A DNA stretch of 64,000 nt from Dermatophilaceae bacterium Sec6.4 (lineage in GTDB: Bacteria; Actinomycetota; Actinomycetes; Actinomycetales; Dermatophilaceae): positions 1,550,001 to 1,614,000 of the forward strand of contig CP144172.1 of the NCBI GenBank assembly GCA_039636865.1. The letters are read 5' to 3'. The translations under genes were made by a program, and so were the position numbers. How positions within the stretch are numbered: the stretch's first letter is position 1; every line of letters starts with the position of its first letter. The notes under the pieces were generated by a model that was given only the letters and a program-made list of their open reading frames with translations, did no database searches and had not been told where the DNA came from. Below are positions 36,101-46,289 of the stretch, one piece after another.

Positions 36101-38974
36101 TTGAGCGACACCGAACCACAGCACCGCTACACCCCCGCACTGGCTGCGCAGATCGAGCGCCGGTGGCAGGACCACTGGGAGCAGGAGGGCACCTTCCATG
36201 CCCCGAATCCGAGCGGTCCATGGGCGGGGCAGAGTGATGGTGGCGATGGCGCGGTGGAACGCCCCAAGTTCATGGTGCAGGACATGTTTCCCTACCCTTC
36301 CGGAGCTGGGCTGCACGTCGGCCACCCGTTGGGTTTCATCGCGACCGACGTTGTCGCGCGATACCAGCGGATGCAGGGCCGCAACGTGCTCTACACCTTG
36401 GGTTTCGATGCCTTCGGGCTGCCGGCCGAGCAGTATGCGGTGCAGACCGGTCAGCACCCCCGCAAAACCACCGAGGAGAACATCGAGACCTACATCGGTC
36501 AGTTGCGGCGGCTCGGGTTGTCGCACGACGACCGCCGGGCGGTGCAGACGATCGATCCGGCCTACTACAAGTGGACGCAGTGGATCTTTACCCGGATCTA
36601 CAACAGCTGGTACGACGAGAGCGCGGGCCGGGCTCGCCCCATCGAGGACCTGATCGCGGCGTACGAGTCCGGTGACATCGCGCCGGCGTCGGGAACGCCA
36701 TGGGCGCAGCTGAGCGCGCCCGAGCGGGCCCAGGCGATCGACTCGCGCCGACTGGCCTACAAATCGACGGCGCCGGTCAACTGGGCGCCAGGGCTGGGCA
36801 CGGTGGTCGCCAACGAGGAGGTCACCAACGAAGGCCTCACCGAGCGTGGCGATTTCCCGGTGTTCCGACGCAATCTGCCGCAGTGGATGATGCGGATCAC
36901 TGCGTACGCCGACCGGTTGATCGACGATCTGGACCGGGTCGACTGGCCGGAGTCGGTCAAGGCCATCCAACGTAACTGGATCGGTCGTTCGCAGGGTGCC
37001 GCCATTACCTTCACCGTGCAGGACGGTGGCCCCGGTATCGATGTCTTCACCACGCGACCGGACACCATCTTCGGCGCGACCTATATGGTGTTGGCGCCCG
37101 AGCACGAGCTGGTCGACGTCATCACGGCGGCCAGTTGGCCGCAGGGCACCGATCCGCGCTGGACCGGCGATGCGAATGACCCGCGGGCCGCCGTGGCGGC
37201 CTACCGTGCTGCTGCGAGTCGTAAATCCGACCTGGAGCGACAGGTCGACGACAAGACGAAGACCGGCGTCTTCACCGGCGCCTTCGCAACGAACCCGGTC
37301 ACCGGAGCTGCCGTGCCCGTCTTCATCGCCGACTACGTCCTGATGGGTTACGGCACGGGCGCGATCATGGCGGTGCCCGCCGAGGACCCACGCGACTGGG
37401 ACTTCGCGAAGAAGTTCGGCCTGCCGTACGTGCGCACGGTGCAACCCGCCGACGGTCACGACGAGGACAGCGCCTACACCGGCGCCGGCCCGATGATCAA
37501 CTCCGCCAATGACCGGGTGTCGTTGAACGGCAAGGGCGTACCGGACGCGAAGGCCACGATCATCGAATTCCTGCAGCAGCAGGGCGCCGGCCACGGCACG
37601 ATCAGCTACAAGCTGCGTGACTGGCTGTTCAGCCGTCAGCGGTACTGGGGTGAACCGTTCCCCATCGTCTACGACGCGACGGGCGCAGCGCATGCCATCC
37701 CCGAGTCGATGTTGCCCGTGCAGCTGCCGGAGGTTGCCGACTATTCGCCCAAGACGTACGCGGCCGACGACGCCGCCTCGATGCCCGAGTCGCCGCTGAG
37801 CCGCGCCGCCGAGTGGGTCACGGTCGAGTTGGACCTGGGCGACGGCCTCAAGACCTACACGCGCGAGACCGACACGATGCCCAACTGGGCTGGATCATGT
37901 TGGTATGAGATGCGATACACCGATCCTGCGAACAGTGAGCGGTTCGTGGACCGTGGTTGTGAGGAGTACTGGATGGGCCCCGGACGGGGTGCAGGCGAGG
38001 GAGTTGCCAACGATCCCGGCGGCGTCGACCTCTACATCGGCGGTGTCGAGCACGCGGTGCTGCACCTGTTGTACGCACGTTTCTGGCACAAGGTGCTCTT
38101 CGACCTGGGCGAGATCAGCTCCAGTGAGCCGTTCCGCAAACTGTTCAATCAGGGCTACATCATGGCGTTCGCCTATCGTGACGCCCGCGGCCAGGTGGTC
38201 CAGGCGAGCGAGGTGCAGCAGCATGGAGAGGGCGCCGCGACGACGTACACCTGGAACGGCGAGCCGGTCACCCGCGAGTACGGGAAAATGGGCAAGTCGC
38301 TGAAGAACGTCGTGACCCCCGATGAGATGTGCGAGCACTACGGCGCCGACACCTTCCGTGTCTACGAGTTGTCGATGGGCCCGTTGGATGCTTCTCGGCC
38401 CTGGGAGACCCGCGCGGTCGTCGGTTCGCAACGGTTCCTGCAACGGTTGTGGCGCAACGTGATCGACGAGGAGACCGGCGAGGTACGGGTAACCGACGAA
38501 CCTGCCGACGAGGCCACGATGCGCTTGTTGCACAAGACGATCGAGGGTGTGCGCCGCGATTTCGAGCAGCTGCAGTTCCACACGGCGACCGCCAAGTTGA
38601 TCGAGTTGAACAATGCGCTGACCCAGCTCGTGCAGGTCCCTCGCGATGTCGCCGAGCAGCTGGTCGCGTTGACCTCACCGCTGGCCCCGCATCTGTGCGA
38701 GGAGCTGTGGCAGCGCCTCGGGCACGGGCAGTCGATTGCCTACGAGCCGTTCCCGCAGGCGGACGCCGCACTGCTGACGCAGGTGACGGTGACCTGCGTC
38801 GTGCAGGTGACGGGCAAGATCCGCGATCGCATCGAGGTGGCCCCGGACATCTCACCCGAGGATCTGGAGGCGCTGGCGATCGGTAGCGCAAAGGTCGTGG
38901 AGTCGCTCGGCGGTGCCCAGATCCGAAAGATCATCGTGCGCGCGCCGAAGCTGGTCAATATCGTGGCGGGGTGA
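36101..38974 (+). CDS. leuS: Leucine--tRNA ligase
   Basis: A 957-residue class Ia aminoacyl-tRNA synthetase. The HIGH-type motif is HVGHPLGF, the KMSKS-type motif is [11 protein letters not shown], and a CP1 editing domain with [19 protein letters not shown] lies between them. TTG at 36101 is the start, with AGGAAG 9 bases upstream; the weak start suggests tight control. The leader carries a short Leu-containing peptide and a terminator. The stop overlaps the degV start (GTGA). Confidence 0.96.
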   Translation: MSDTEPQHRYTPALAAQIERRWQDHWEQEGTFHAPNPSGPWAGQSDGGDGAVERPKFMVQDMFPYPSGAGLHVGHPLGFIATDVVARYQRMQGRNVLYTLGFDAFGLPAEQYAVQTGQHPRKTTEENIETYIGQLRRLGLSHDDRRAVQTIDPAYYKWTQWIFTRIYNSWYDESAGRARPIEDLIAAYESGDIAPASGTPWAQLSAPERAQAIDSRRLAYKSTAPVNWAPGLGTVVANEEVTNEGLTERGDFPVFRRNLPQWMMRITAYADRLIDDLDRVDWPESVKAIQRNWIGRSQGAAITFTVQDGGPGIDVFTTRPDTIFGATYMVLAPEHELVDVITAASWPQGTDPRWTGDANDPRAAVAAYRAAASRKSDLERQVDDKTKTGVFTGAFATNPVTGAAVPVFIADYVLMGYGTGAIMAVPAEDPRDWDFAKKFGLPYVRTVQPADGHDEDSAYTGAGPMINSANDRVSLNGKGVPDAKATIIEFLQQQGAGHGTISYKLRDWLFSRQRYWGEPFPIVYDATGAAHAIPESMLPVQLPEVADYSPKTYAADDAASMPESPLSRAAEWVTVELDLGDGLKTYTRETDTMPNWAGSCWYEMRYTDPANSERFVDRGCEEYWMGPGRGAGEGVANDPGGVDLYIGGVEHAVLHLLYARFWHKVLFDLGEISSSEPFRKLFNQGYIMAFAYRDARGQVVQASEVQQHGEGAATTYTWNGEPVTREYGKMGKSLKNVVTPDEMCEHYGADTFRVYELSMGPLDASRPWETRAVVGSQRFLQRLWRNVIDEETGEVRVTDEPADEATMRLLHKTIEGVRRDFEQLQFHTATAKLIELNNALTQLVQVPRDVAEQLVALTSPLAPHLCEELWQRLGHGQSIAYEPFPQADAALLTQVTVTCVVQVTGKIRDRIEVAPDISPEDLEALAIGSAKVVESLGGAQIRKIIVRAPKLVNIVAG

Positions 38975-39873
38975 CCACCGACCGGATGAACGTCGCCGTC
39001 GTCACCGATTCGACCGCCTACCTGCCCGCGGACCTGGCCGCCCGCCACCACGTGCGGGTCGTGCCGCTGCACGTGGTGATCGGTGGGAAATCCTATGACG
39101 AGGGTCGTGACATCTCCTCCGCGCAGGTCGCCGCTGCGTTGCGGTCCTTCAAGCCGGTATCGACGTCCCGTCCGTCCCCAGGTGCCGTGCTGGCGGTCTA
39201 CGAGGAGCTCGCCGACGCCGGCGCGCAACACATCGTGTCGATCCATATCTCCGGAGAGATGTCGGCCACGCTCGCCTCCGCGCAGATCGCCGCCGCTCAG
39301 TCGCCCGTTCCGGTGACGGTTGTGGACAGTCGCTCGATCGGTATGGCGATGGGGTTCGCCGTGCTCGGCGCGGCGGAGGCAGCTGCGGGCGGTGCGCCGC
39401 CAGTCGACGTAGCCCGGATCGCGCGCGACCTGGCCGGTGCCGCATCGGTCAGTTTCTACGTCGACACCCTGGAGTACCTACGTCGCGGCGGGCGGATCGG
39501 TAAGGCCGCGGCATTGTTCGGTTCGGCGTTGGCCATCAAGCCGCTGTTGACCGTGACGAACGGTCGGATCGAACCTCTCGAACGGGTCCGCACGACCAGT
39601 AGGGCGCTGGCCCGGATGCGCGAGCGGGCGGTCGCGGCCGCGCAGGCGATGGACGCCACGGAAGGTGTCGATATCGCCGTGCACCACCTGGACTCCCGCG
39701 AGAGGGCGGAGCAGCTTGCGCAGGCGTTGGCCGAAGCAGTGCCGCAGGTGCGCCGGGTGCTGCTCGTCGAGCTCGGCGCCGTCGTCGGCGCCCATGTCGG
39801 GCCGGGCACCCTCGCGACCTCGGTCAGCCCCCGACTGCCCGGCCGATCGGCCATCCTGGGCGCGTCCGACTGA
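38971..39873 (+). CDS. DegV family fatty-acid-binding protein
   Basis: A 300-residue DegV-like protein. [14 protein letters not shown] and [18 protein letters not shown] open the two-domain fold, with [16 protein letters not shown] and [19 protein letters not shown] following. Such proteins bind a single fatty acid; in Firmicutes the homologue FakB presents it to a kinase. No FakA homologue is adjacent. GTG 38971 overlaps the leuS stop. leuS-degV-comEA-comEC is a common actinobacterial order. Confidence 0.9.
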   Translation: MTTDRMNVAVVTDSTAYLPADLAARHHVRVVPLHVVIGGKSYDEGRDISSAQVAAALRSFKPVSTSRPSPGAVLAVYEELADAGAQHIVSIHISGEMSATLASAQIAAAQSPVPVTVVDSRSIGMAMGFAVLGAAEAAAGGAPPVDVARIARDLAGAASVSFYVDTLEYLRRGGRIGKAAALFGSALAIKPLLTVTNGRIEPLERVRTTSRALARMRERAVAAAQAMDATEGVDIAVHHLDSRERAEQLAQALAEAVPQVRRVLLVELGAVVGAHVGPGTLATSVSPRLPGRSAILGASD

Positions 39874-39921
39874 GCTCGTCCTCCTTCGTACATTTTCCTG
39901 AGCCCGTCCTTCTGCGCACGA

Positions 39922-39958
39922 CCGTCCACATCCCCCGCGTCAGAGGCGGTTGTCCACA
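39922..39958 (+). other. Two DnaA boxes upstream of comEA
   Basis: CCGTCCACA (39922-39930) and TTGTCCACA (39950-39958) both fit the actinobacterial DnaA-box consensus in the same orientation, 28 bp apart. They lie in the degV-comEA gap, 52 bases before comEA. Confidence 0.45.
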
Positions 39959-40009
39959 GCGGTGCGCGACGAGCGGTCGCCGCCAGTGCCGGGTACCTAG
40001 CGTGAAGCC

Positions 40010-40996
40010 ATGTCACGCTCCCGGGACGAAGAAGTCGTGCCCGACCGGCTTGCCGCCATGCTCGACGAGATCGATTCCCAGCGACGCCCGGCCGGTTGGA
40101 TACCCACGCAGGAATCGTTGCTGGACAGTCGCCGACCCGCGGTTCAGGCCGATTCGGTCAGCGATGGCCGATCTGCGGGCCACGGTGGGCGCGGTGGCGC
40201 GCGCCTGCACCGACGTCGGTCCGGGCGGCCGGCCCGACATGCTGACACCGGGGTCGACGTACGCCCGCATGCGCCGCTGCTGCAGGGTCCCGCGGCCCTG
40301 CGTCATGCCGAGATCGCACCGCGGAGACTCGCGGTGCTGGCAATGGTGTTTGTCGTGCTGGTCGCCGGGTTGGTGTTGGGCGGACGAGTCGTCCTCGCAC
40401 GGGCGTCGGCGACCCCGCAGTCCGTCCCCACCTCGGCTGCGGTCAAGCAGCCGACGTCCGCGGCCACCGGTCGTGCATCCGGGTCCTCCTTCGGTACCAC
40501 CGGGCCGCGTGCGGCACCGGCGGCCACCCAGGTCGTCGTGCAGGTGGTGGGTCAGGTCCGCCGGCCGGGCGTCGTCTCGTTGCGAAGCGGCGCCCGGGTG
40601 CAGGACGCTGTGGCAGCAGTCGGAGGGGCGTTGCCCAGCGCCGACCTGACCGCGATCAACCTTGCCCGGGTACTGAGTGACGGTGAGCAGATTCAGGTGC
40701 CGAAGCCGGGTCAGGTACCGAGCACGCCACCGGCAAATCCGGGCGGACCTGGGGGAACTGGGGGAGCGGCGGGCGCGAACGGCGCTGCGGCGGCGCCCAG
40801 CGGCGCGCCGGTCAACCTCAATACAGCGGACCTGTCTGCGTTGGACACCCTTCCCGGTGTGGGTCCCGTGCTGGCCCAGCGGATCTTCGACTGGCGCACC
40901 CGAAACGGTCGATTCAGCAGCGTTGACGAGTTGGGTGAGGTGAGCGGCATCGGCGACAAGATGCTGCAGCGGCTACGGCCCCGCGTGACCGTGTGA
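40010..40996 (+). CDS. comEA: ComEA-family DNA-binding membrane protein
   Basis: A 328-residue protein with a long basic cytoplasmic N-terminus and a membrane helix at about residues 106-130 (LAVLAMVFVVLVAGLVLGG). An SLBB domain follows (VVQVVGQVRRPGVVSLRSGA), then a Gly/Ala/Pro-rich linker and a C-terminal helix-hairpin-helix domain (VNLNTADLSALDTLPGVGPV and VSGIGDKMLQRLRPRV). ComEA binds transforming DNA outside the membrane and hands it to ComEC. comEC overlaps its stop by 4 bases. Natural competence is not established in most relatives. Confidence 0.88.
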   Translation: MSRSRDEEVVPDRLAAMLDEIDSQRRPAGWIPTQESLLDSRRPAVQADSVSDGRSAGHGGRGGARLHRRRSGRPARHADTGVDVRPHAPLLQGPAALRHAEIAPRRLAVLAMVFVVLVAGLVLGGRVVLARASATPQSVPTSAAVKQPTSAATGRASGSSFGTTGPRAAPAATQVVVQVVGQVRRPGVVSLRSGARVQDAVAAVGGALPSADLTAINLARVLSDGEQIQVPKPGQVPSTPPANPGGPGGTGGAAGANGAAAAPSGAPVNLNTADLSALDTLPGVGPVLAQRIFDWRTRNGRFSSVDELGEVSGIGDKMLQRLRPRVTV

Positions 40997-43392
40997 CCCG
41001 ACCGGCCGGGGTGTCGGGACAGACCCAGACGCCGCACCAGCCGGCACCACCGGCTGTGCTCGATCTGCGGATGCTTATCCCAGCACTGGCCGGGTGGGCT
41101 GCGGTATTTCTCGCGCTGCCGTATCCCAGCACGCGGGTCATCTGGGTGGCCGTCGGGTGTTTCAGCTGCGGCCTGGCTGCACTCGGCGCGCACTGGTGGA
41201 CTGCACGTCGCTGGTTGCTCGCTGCGGCGCTCGGAGCCCTGTGCACGGCACTGGTGCTCGGCGCGGTCGCCGCTCATCAGGCCAGCCGCACGGCCGGGCC
41301 GCTGAGCGCGCTCGCTCGTGACTCCGCGATTGTGAAGGTCACCGCAGTCGTACAGTCCGACCCGCGCCTGATCGCGGGCGATCGGGGCCGTTCGACGGTG
41401 ATCTACCGGGCGCTGGTGCGTACCGTTGCTGGTCGCGGCCAACACAGCGCGGTGCGGACACCGGTGCTGATCTTCGCCCGGCCGGACTGGAAGAGCCCCG
41501 ACTGGCACGACCGCATCGAGCTGGTCGGCCGTCTGCAGTCCGCCGATCTGGGCGACGACGTTGTCGCGGTCCTGGACGCGCGTTCCGAGCCGCGCGTGGT
41601 GCGTCGCCCAGGTGCGGTCATCCGCTGGGTGGGATCGCTGCGCGTGCATACTCGCGCTGCCGCCGCACAGTTGCCGCCGGATCCGCGGGGTCTGGTGCCC
41701 GCACTGGTCATGGGCGACACATCGGCCATGCCGCAGCGGCTGAGCGATGACATGCGCGCTACCGGCCTGACCCACCTCGATGCGGTGTCGGGCGCCAATG
41801 TCACCTTTGTGCTCGCCGGCGCCCTCTGGTGTGCGGGATGGTGTCGGGTGCGGCGACGCTGGCGGTTGCCAGTGGCGTTCGCCGTACTGGTGTGGTTCGT
41901 GATGCTGTGTCGACCCGAACCCAGCGTGCTGCGGGCGGCGGCAATGGGGGCGGTGGGCCTGATCGGCCTGTCTGCCTCGCGGCGGCGGGCCGGGCCGCCG
42001 GCCCTGGCCGCGGCGATACTCGTGCTGCTGGTGTGGGACCCGTGGCTCGCGCGGTCCTACGGTTTTGCGCTGTCCACTCTGGCAACCCTGGGGCTGCTGG
42101 TCTTCGCCCGCCCCTGGGGCGACGCGATTGCCCGCAGATTGCCCCGGTGGGCGGCTCCCGTCGGCGATGCGACCGCCATCCCGTTGGCTGCCCAGGCTGC
42201 CTGCGCGCCGGTGATCGTGCTGTTGCAGTCCTCGGTGAGTGTGATCGGCCTCCCGGCCAATCTGCTGGCCGCAGTGTTTGTGGAACCGGCGACCCTGGCG
42301 GGCGTCGCGACGGTCCTGCTCAGCCCGTTGGGGGTGACGGTCGCGGTGGTGCCGGTGTGGTGCGCCGCGGTGCCGGCCTGGTGCATTGCGTGGATCGCCC
42401 ACACGGGAGCCGACGTGCCCGGTGGATCGCTGCCGTGGCCGCCTGGCGTACGGGGTGCCCTGCTGCTGGCGGCTCTCCTTCTGGTCGTGGTTTGTTCGAG
42501 CGTCGGCCTTGTCCGCCGCGGCCGGGCCCACCCCGTGATCGCGACGGTCTGCGTCCTGGCGGTGACGGCTGCGGCCTGGCCGATCCCGCATGCTGGGTGG
42601 CCGCAGACCGGGTGGGTCTACACAGTCTGCGATGTCGGTCAGGGCGATGCCTCCATGCTGTCGACGGCCCCGGGCCATGCAGTGCTCATCGACACCGGGC
42701 CCGATCCGGCAGCAGTGGACTCCTGCCTGCGACGTGCCCATGTCGAGCATCTGGACGCGATCGTCCTGACGCACTTCCACCGCGACCACATCGGGGGCCT
42801 GGCGGGTGCGGTACGAGATCGCGGCGTCCGTGAGATCTTCGTAACGCCGGTCCAGGCCACCGACAGCTCCGCCAGGAGTGAGCAGAGCAATGTGTCGTCG
42901 GTGCGGGCCATCGCGACGGGTCGGCGTATCCCGGTACGACCGTTACAGACGGGTGACGTCGTGAACTGGCCGGGTATCCGGGTCGAGGTGCTGTGGCCCA
43001 AGCGGGAGATCGACGCCGGTTCGATCCAGAACAATGCCAGCGTCACCCTCGACGTGCGGACCCGCGGACTGCGGTTGCTCCTGACGGGCGATATCGAGCG
43101 CGAGGCGGGGGCCGCGGTGCTCGGGGAGCTGCTGCGCCGCCCGCCCGGGCCGCCGTTCGATGTGTTGAAGGTCGCGCATCACGGGTCGGCCAACCAGTCC
43201 GCCGACCTGGTCCGGTTCGCACATCCAGCGGTGGCGATCGTGAGCGTCGGTGCCGACAACGACTACGGACTGCCGGCGCCCTCGACGATGGCGCTGCTGC
43301 GCAGTGTCGACAGTGCGGCCTACCGTACCGATCAGGGTGGGGATGTCGCGGTGCTCCTGAACGGCGACCGGCTGACGGTGGCTCGCAGGTGA
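40993..43392 (+). CDS. comEC: ComEC/Rec2 competence membrane protein
   Basis: A 799-residue polytopic protein. The N-terminal DUF4131 region has two or three membrane helices, then a soluble part, the competence domain with HLDAVSGANVTFVLAGAL and many helices, and a C-terminal metallo-beta-lactamase domain with LTHFHRDHIGG. The family forms the DNA uptake channel; the C-terminal domain may degrade the non-imported strand. GTG 40993 overlaps comEA. It converges on the LysR gene with only 11 bases between the stops and no visible hairpin. Confidence 0.9.
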   Translation: MTRPAGVSGQTQTPHQPAPPAVLDLRMLIPALAGWAAVFLALPYPSTRVIWVAVGCFSCGLAALGAHWWTARRWLLAAALGALCTALVLGAVAAHQASRTAGPLSALARDSAIVKVTAVVQSDPRLIAGDRGRSTVIYRALVRTVAGRGQHSAVRTPVLIFARPDWKSPDWHDRIELVGRLQSADLGDDVVAVLDARSEPRVVRRPGAVIRWVGSLRVHTRAAAAQLPPDPRGLVPALVMGDTSAMPQRLSDDMRATGLTHLDAVSGANVTFVLAGALWCAGWCRVRRRWRLPVAFAVLVWFVMLCRPEPSVLRAAAMGAVGLIGLSASRRRAGPPALAAAILVLLVWDPWLARSYGFALSTLATLGLLVFARPWGDAIARRLPRWAAPVGDATAIPLAAQAACAPVIVLLQSSVSVIGLPANLLAAVFVEPATLAGVATVLLSPLGVTVAVVPVWCAAVPAWCIAWIAHTGADVPGGSLPWPPGVRGALLLAALLLVVVCSSVGLVRRGRAHPVIATVCVLAVTAAAWPIPHAGWPQTGWVYTVCDVGQGDASMLSTAPGHAVLIDTGPDPAAVDSCLRRAHVEHLDAIVLTHFHRDHIGGLAGAVRDRGVREIFVTPVQATDSSARSEQSNVSSVRAIATGRRIPVRPLQTGDVVNWPGIRVEVLWPKREIDAGSIQNNASVTLDVRTRGLRLLLTGDIEREAGAAVLGELLRRPPGPPFDVLKVAHHGSANQSADLVRFAHPAVAIVSVGADNDYGLPAPSTMALLRSVDSAAYRTDQGGDVAVLLNGDRLTVARR

Positions 43393-43403
43393 TAACCGGT
43401 GAG

Positions 43404-44333
43404 TCAGACCGTCGGGGTCGGCCGCTGCACGGCGGTGGCGGCTGAGCAGAGGGCGCGCAGCGTGGCCGCGACGGCCGGAACCCGGGTCAGGTCCGGCGTG
43501 GTCACGGCGTAGACCGTGCGTCGTGGAGCCGGTTCGATCGCCACGACGCTCACCCCGTCGTTGTGAGCCGATGCCAGGATCAGGTCGGGCACCAACGCGA
43601 CCCCGAGACCCGCGGCCACGAAGCCCAGCACCGCGACGTAGTCCTCGGTCTCGTACGAGACGGACGGACTGAAGCCTGCGTGCTCCGCCAACGCCAGCAG
43701 GTGACCGCGACAGCGCGGGCAGCCGGCGATCCATTCTTCGTCGACCAGGTCCGCCATTCCCACCGATGTCATACCGGCAAGCCGGTGGTCAGCGGGAACG
43801 ACCAGCCGGACCTCGTCATCGAGCAGCGTGCGCGACTGGAACTGCGCGATGTCGTCTTCACCGCGGGCAGGCGTGGTGCCGTCGTAGGCGAACGCGACGG
43901 CGATATCGCAGTCACCGGAGCGCAACGCAGCCAGCGATTCAGGCGGCTCAGCCTCGGTGAACGTCACCTCGATGTCGGGGAACTCCCGGCGCACCATGGC
44001 CAGGGCGTGCGGCACGAGGGTCGAGGAGGAGGACGGGAAGGCCATTAATCGCACCCTTCCGGCCCGCAGGCCGGCAATGGCAGCTACTTCGGACTCGGCG
44101 GTCTCCAACGCTTTGAGGATCGGCCCGGCGTGCCGGGCGAGCACGGCGCCCGCCTGAGTCAGGCGCACGCTGCGGCCCAACCGCTCGACCAGGACCGTGC
44201 CGATGCGGTCTTCCATCCTGCGGACCATCTGCGAGATCGCCGGCTGGGAGTATCCCAACGAGGTGGCGGCCGCCGTGAAGCTGCCTTCGTCGGCAATGGC
44301 GCGGATGACTCGTAGCCCGGCTGCATCGATCAT
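43404..44333 (-). CDS. LysR-family transcriptional regulator
   Basis: A 309-residue LysR protein. The N-terminal winged helix reads LRVIRAIADEGSFTAAATSL and GYSQPAISQMVRRMEDRIG; the effector-binding domain starts at about residue 90. The effector is unknown. I start at ATG 44333 (MIDAAGLRV); ATG 44345 is an alternative. Two inverted repeats of the LysR type lie between it and the divergent sirtuin gene, which is the likeliest target besides itself. Confidence 0.88.
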   Translation of the reverse strand: MIDAAGLRVIRAIADEGSFTAAATSLGYSQPAISQMVRRMEDRIGTVLVERLGRSVRLTQAGAVLARHAGPILKALETAESEVAAIAGLRAGRVRLMAFPSSSSTLVPHALAMVRREFPDIEVTFTEAEPPESLAALRSGDCDIAVAFAYDGTTPARGEDDIAQFQSRTLLDDEVRLVVPADHRLAGMTSVGMADLVDEEWIAGCPRCRGHLLALAEHAGFSPSVSYETEDYVAVLGFVAAGLGVALVPDLILASAHNDGVSVVAIEPAPRRTVYAVTTPDLTRVPAVAATLRALCSAATAVQRPTPTV

Positions 44334-44345
44334 GCTGCCAATCAT

Positions 44346-44391
44346 ATAACTACTTGTTATCGAAAGGCGCGCTATCAACACATATCGTTGA
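44346..44391 (+). promoter_or_regulatory. LysR-type operator repeats
   Basis: ATAAC-N5-GTTAT (44346-44360) contains a T-N11-A pattern, the usual LysR core. TCAAC-N7-GTTGA (44375-44391) follows 29 bp later. Both lie in the gap between the divergent LysR and sirtuin genes. Confidence 0.5.
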
Positions 44392-44439
44392 GTGAGCGCC
44401 TCCTGTCGGGCCGCGCACGCCGAATGTCACACTGATCGA

Positions 44440-45324
44440 GTGCCCGCTGATGCCACACCCCCGCCGTCCGACGTCGTTCCGGAGCAACAGTGGGCCCGCC
44501 TGACCGAACTGGTCGCGGGTGGCGGCGTCGTGCTCCTGACCGGCGCCGGTCTGTCCACCGATTCCGGCCTGCCCAGCTATCGGGACGTTGCCGGACAACG
44601 GATCGCGCAACCGATGACGGTGTCGGAGCTGATGGCAACGTCTGAGGCGCGGCAACGCTATTGGGCCCGCTCCTACGTCGGGTGGCCCAGGTTTGCGGCG
44701 GCTCGCCCCAACGACGGCCATCGGGCGGTCGCCCAGCTGCAGGGTGCCGGACTACTGTCCGCGATCATCACTCAGAACGTCGACGGGCTGCACCAGGCCG
44801 GGGGCGCTCGGGGGGTGGTCGAGTTGCACGGCAGCCTCGCGCGGGTGGTGTGTAGGAACTGCTCAGCTCTGCATCGTCGGGATGACGTGGACGACTTGAT
44901 GCGCGCGGCCAATCCGGGCTTCGATCGACATATCGGTGGCGCGGTCCGGCCGGACGGTGATGTCGCGCTGCCCGAAGCGGTGGTGCGGGGGTTCGTTCCC
45001 GCGTCGTGCCCGGCGTGCTCGTCCCAGCTGCTCAAGCCGGATGTGGTGATGTTCGGGGAGTCGGTACCCAAGCCGCTGGTCGACGACTGTTTCGCCGCCG
45101 TCGAAGCGGCCGGCTGCCTCCTGGTGCTCGGATCGTCGCTGGCGGTGATGTCGGGCTACCGGTTCGTGCGACGCGCTGTGCGCACCGGCGTACCGGTGGT
45201 CATCCTCAACCACGGATGGACCAGGGGCGACGGCGACACCGAGTTGAAGATCGACGCACCGCTCAGCCCGACCCTGCTCGCGTTGAGCGCGCACTGCCGG
45301 GACGCAACAGAGATCCCCGCCTGA
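44440..45324 (+). CDS. Sir2-family NAD-dependent protein deacylase
   Basis: A 294-residue sirtuin. The NAD site is LTGAGLSTDSGLPSYRD, TQNVDGLHQ follows, and the catalytic His is in VELHGSLARVVC. Four zinc cysteines are in CRNC and CPAC. GSSLAVMSGYRFV closes the Rossmann part. GLPSYR replaces the more usual GIPDFR. It removes acyl groups from lysines; the targets are unknown. GTG 44440 is chosen. The gene diverges from a LysR regulator. Confidence 0.9.
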   Translation: MPADATPPPSDVVPEQQWARLTELVAGGGVVLLTGAGLSTDSGLPSYRDVAGQRIAQPMTVSELMATSEARQRYWARSYVGWPRFAAARPNDGHRAVAQLQGAGLLSAIITQNVDGLHQAGGARGVVELHGSLARVVCRNCSALHRRDDVDDLMRAANPGFDRHIGGAVRPDGDVALPEAVVRGFVPASCPACSSQLLKPDVVMFGESVPKPLVDDCFAAVEAAGCLLVLGSSLAVMSGYRFVRRAVRTGVPVVILNHGWTRGDGDTELKIDAPLSPTLLALSAHCRDATEIPA

Positions 45325-45339
45325 GGCGGCGTGCGGACC

Positions 45340-46059
45340 TCAGACGCGACGCAGCACGGCCGTGACCTTGCCGAGCACGACCGCATCATCGCCGTCGATC
45401 GGGTCGTAGGCAGGGTTGTGCGGTAGCAGCCAGACCTTGCCGTCGGTGCGCTTGAACGTCTTGACCGTGGCCTCGTTGTCGAGCATCGCGGCGACGATGT
45501 CGCCGTTGCTCGCGGTCGGCTGTTGACGCACCACGACCCAGTCTCCGTCGCAGATCGCAGCCTCCACCATCGAGTCACCGACGACCTTGAGCAGGAACAG
45601 ATCCCCCTCGCCGACGAGCTGCTTCGGTAGCGGAAAGATGTCTTCGACGGCTTCTTCGGCGAGGATCGGACCGCCGGCCGCGATGCGGCCGACGACCGGC
45701 ACGTAGGTCGCTGCCGGACGGCGATCTCCGACACCCGTCTCGTCGACGTCGGTGTCGGTGGCTGCCGACACACTGGCGCCCCCGCGGTAGCCGCGCTGGT
45801 CCTGGTCCTGATCGGGAGAGATGACCTCGATGGCGCGGGGTCGGTTGGGGTCGCGCCGTAGGTAGCCCTTGCGCTCCAGCATCGACAACTGGTGCGCGAC
45901 CGAGCTGGGGCTGGTCAGTCCGACCGCCTCGCCGATCTCCCGAAGGCTGGGGGGGTACCCGCGTCGGTCGACCGAATTACGGATGACCTCCAGTACCCGA
46001 CGCTGTCGCGTGGTCAATCCGTCATCTTCGCGCTCGGGCATCTGATGCACCTCAGCCAT
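45340..46059 (-). CDS. lexA: LexA repressor
   Basis: A 239-residue SOS repressor. The N-terminal winged helix contains [16 protein letters not shown] and [20 protein letters not shown]. The cleavage Ala-Gly is in GRIAAGGP at about residue 126, the catalytic Ser in VGDSMVEAA at about 161 and the Lys in ATVKTFKR at about 199. I start at ATG 46059, preceded by AAAGGGA; the frame is open 41 codons further. LexA-box-like sites lie in the divergent gap, indicating autoregulation. Confidence 0.95.
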   Translation of the reverse strand: MAEVHQMPEREDDGLTTRQRRVLEVIRNSVDRRGYPPSLREIGEAVGLTSPSSVAHQLSMLERKGYLRRDPNRPRAIEVISPDQDQDQRGYRGGASVSAATDTDVDETGVGDRRPAATYVPVVGRIAAGGPILAEEAVEDIFPLPKQLVGEGDLFLLKVVGDSMVEAAICDGDWVVVRQQPTASNGDIVAAMLDNEATVKTFKRTDGKVWLLPHNPAYDPIDGDDAVVLGKVTAVLRRV

Positions 46060-46178
46060 GATCGGTCCCTTTCTCGGCACTGCTGCACCTGTCCGTGATC
46101 GTCCTCGAGGAGGCCTGTCGGTGGTCGGTGCTTTGGTGGATTCAGTAGACCCGAGAGTACGAGCTTCGGACACAGTTT

Positions 46179-46194
46179 CCAAACATTTGTTCGG
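46179..46194 (+). promoter_or_regulatory. LexA-box-like site 1 (lexA / LysM gap)
   Basis: CCAAACATTTGTTCGG matches 9 of 12 conserved bases of TCGAAC-N4-GTTCGA. It lies 120 bases from the lexA start and could serve both divergent genes. Confidence 0.5.
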
Positions 46195-46211
46195 GGCGTG
46201 TCTGGATTTTT

Positions 46212-46227
46212 TCGAACGCTCGTGCTA
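46212..46227 (+). promoter_or_regulatory. LexA-box-like site 2 (lexA / LysM gap)
   Basis: TCGAACGCTCGTGCTA matches 10 of 12 conserved bases, with a perfect left half-site. It lies 78 bases before the LysM gene start, 33 bp from site 1. Confidence 0.55.
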
Positions 46228-46289
46228 ACAATCAGACAGATGATCGATCGCACACCCGTACGATCGACGACGTGATGGAGGACCATCTG

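Noticed and set aside
36087..36104. Tiny frame M-K-E-E-S ending in TGA across the leuS TTG start
   Set aside because: It merely covers the leuS ribosome binding site; no Leu codon and no own ribosome binding site, so I treat it as chance.
35867..37693. 608-codon open frame antisense to leuS
   Set aside because: It overlaps the strongly supported leuS gene and its leader and has no recognisable domain.
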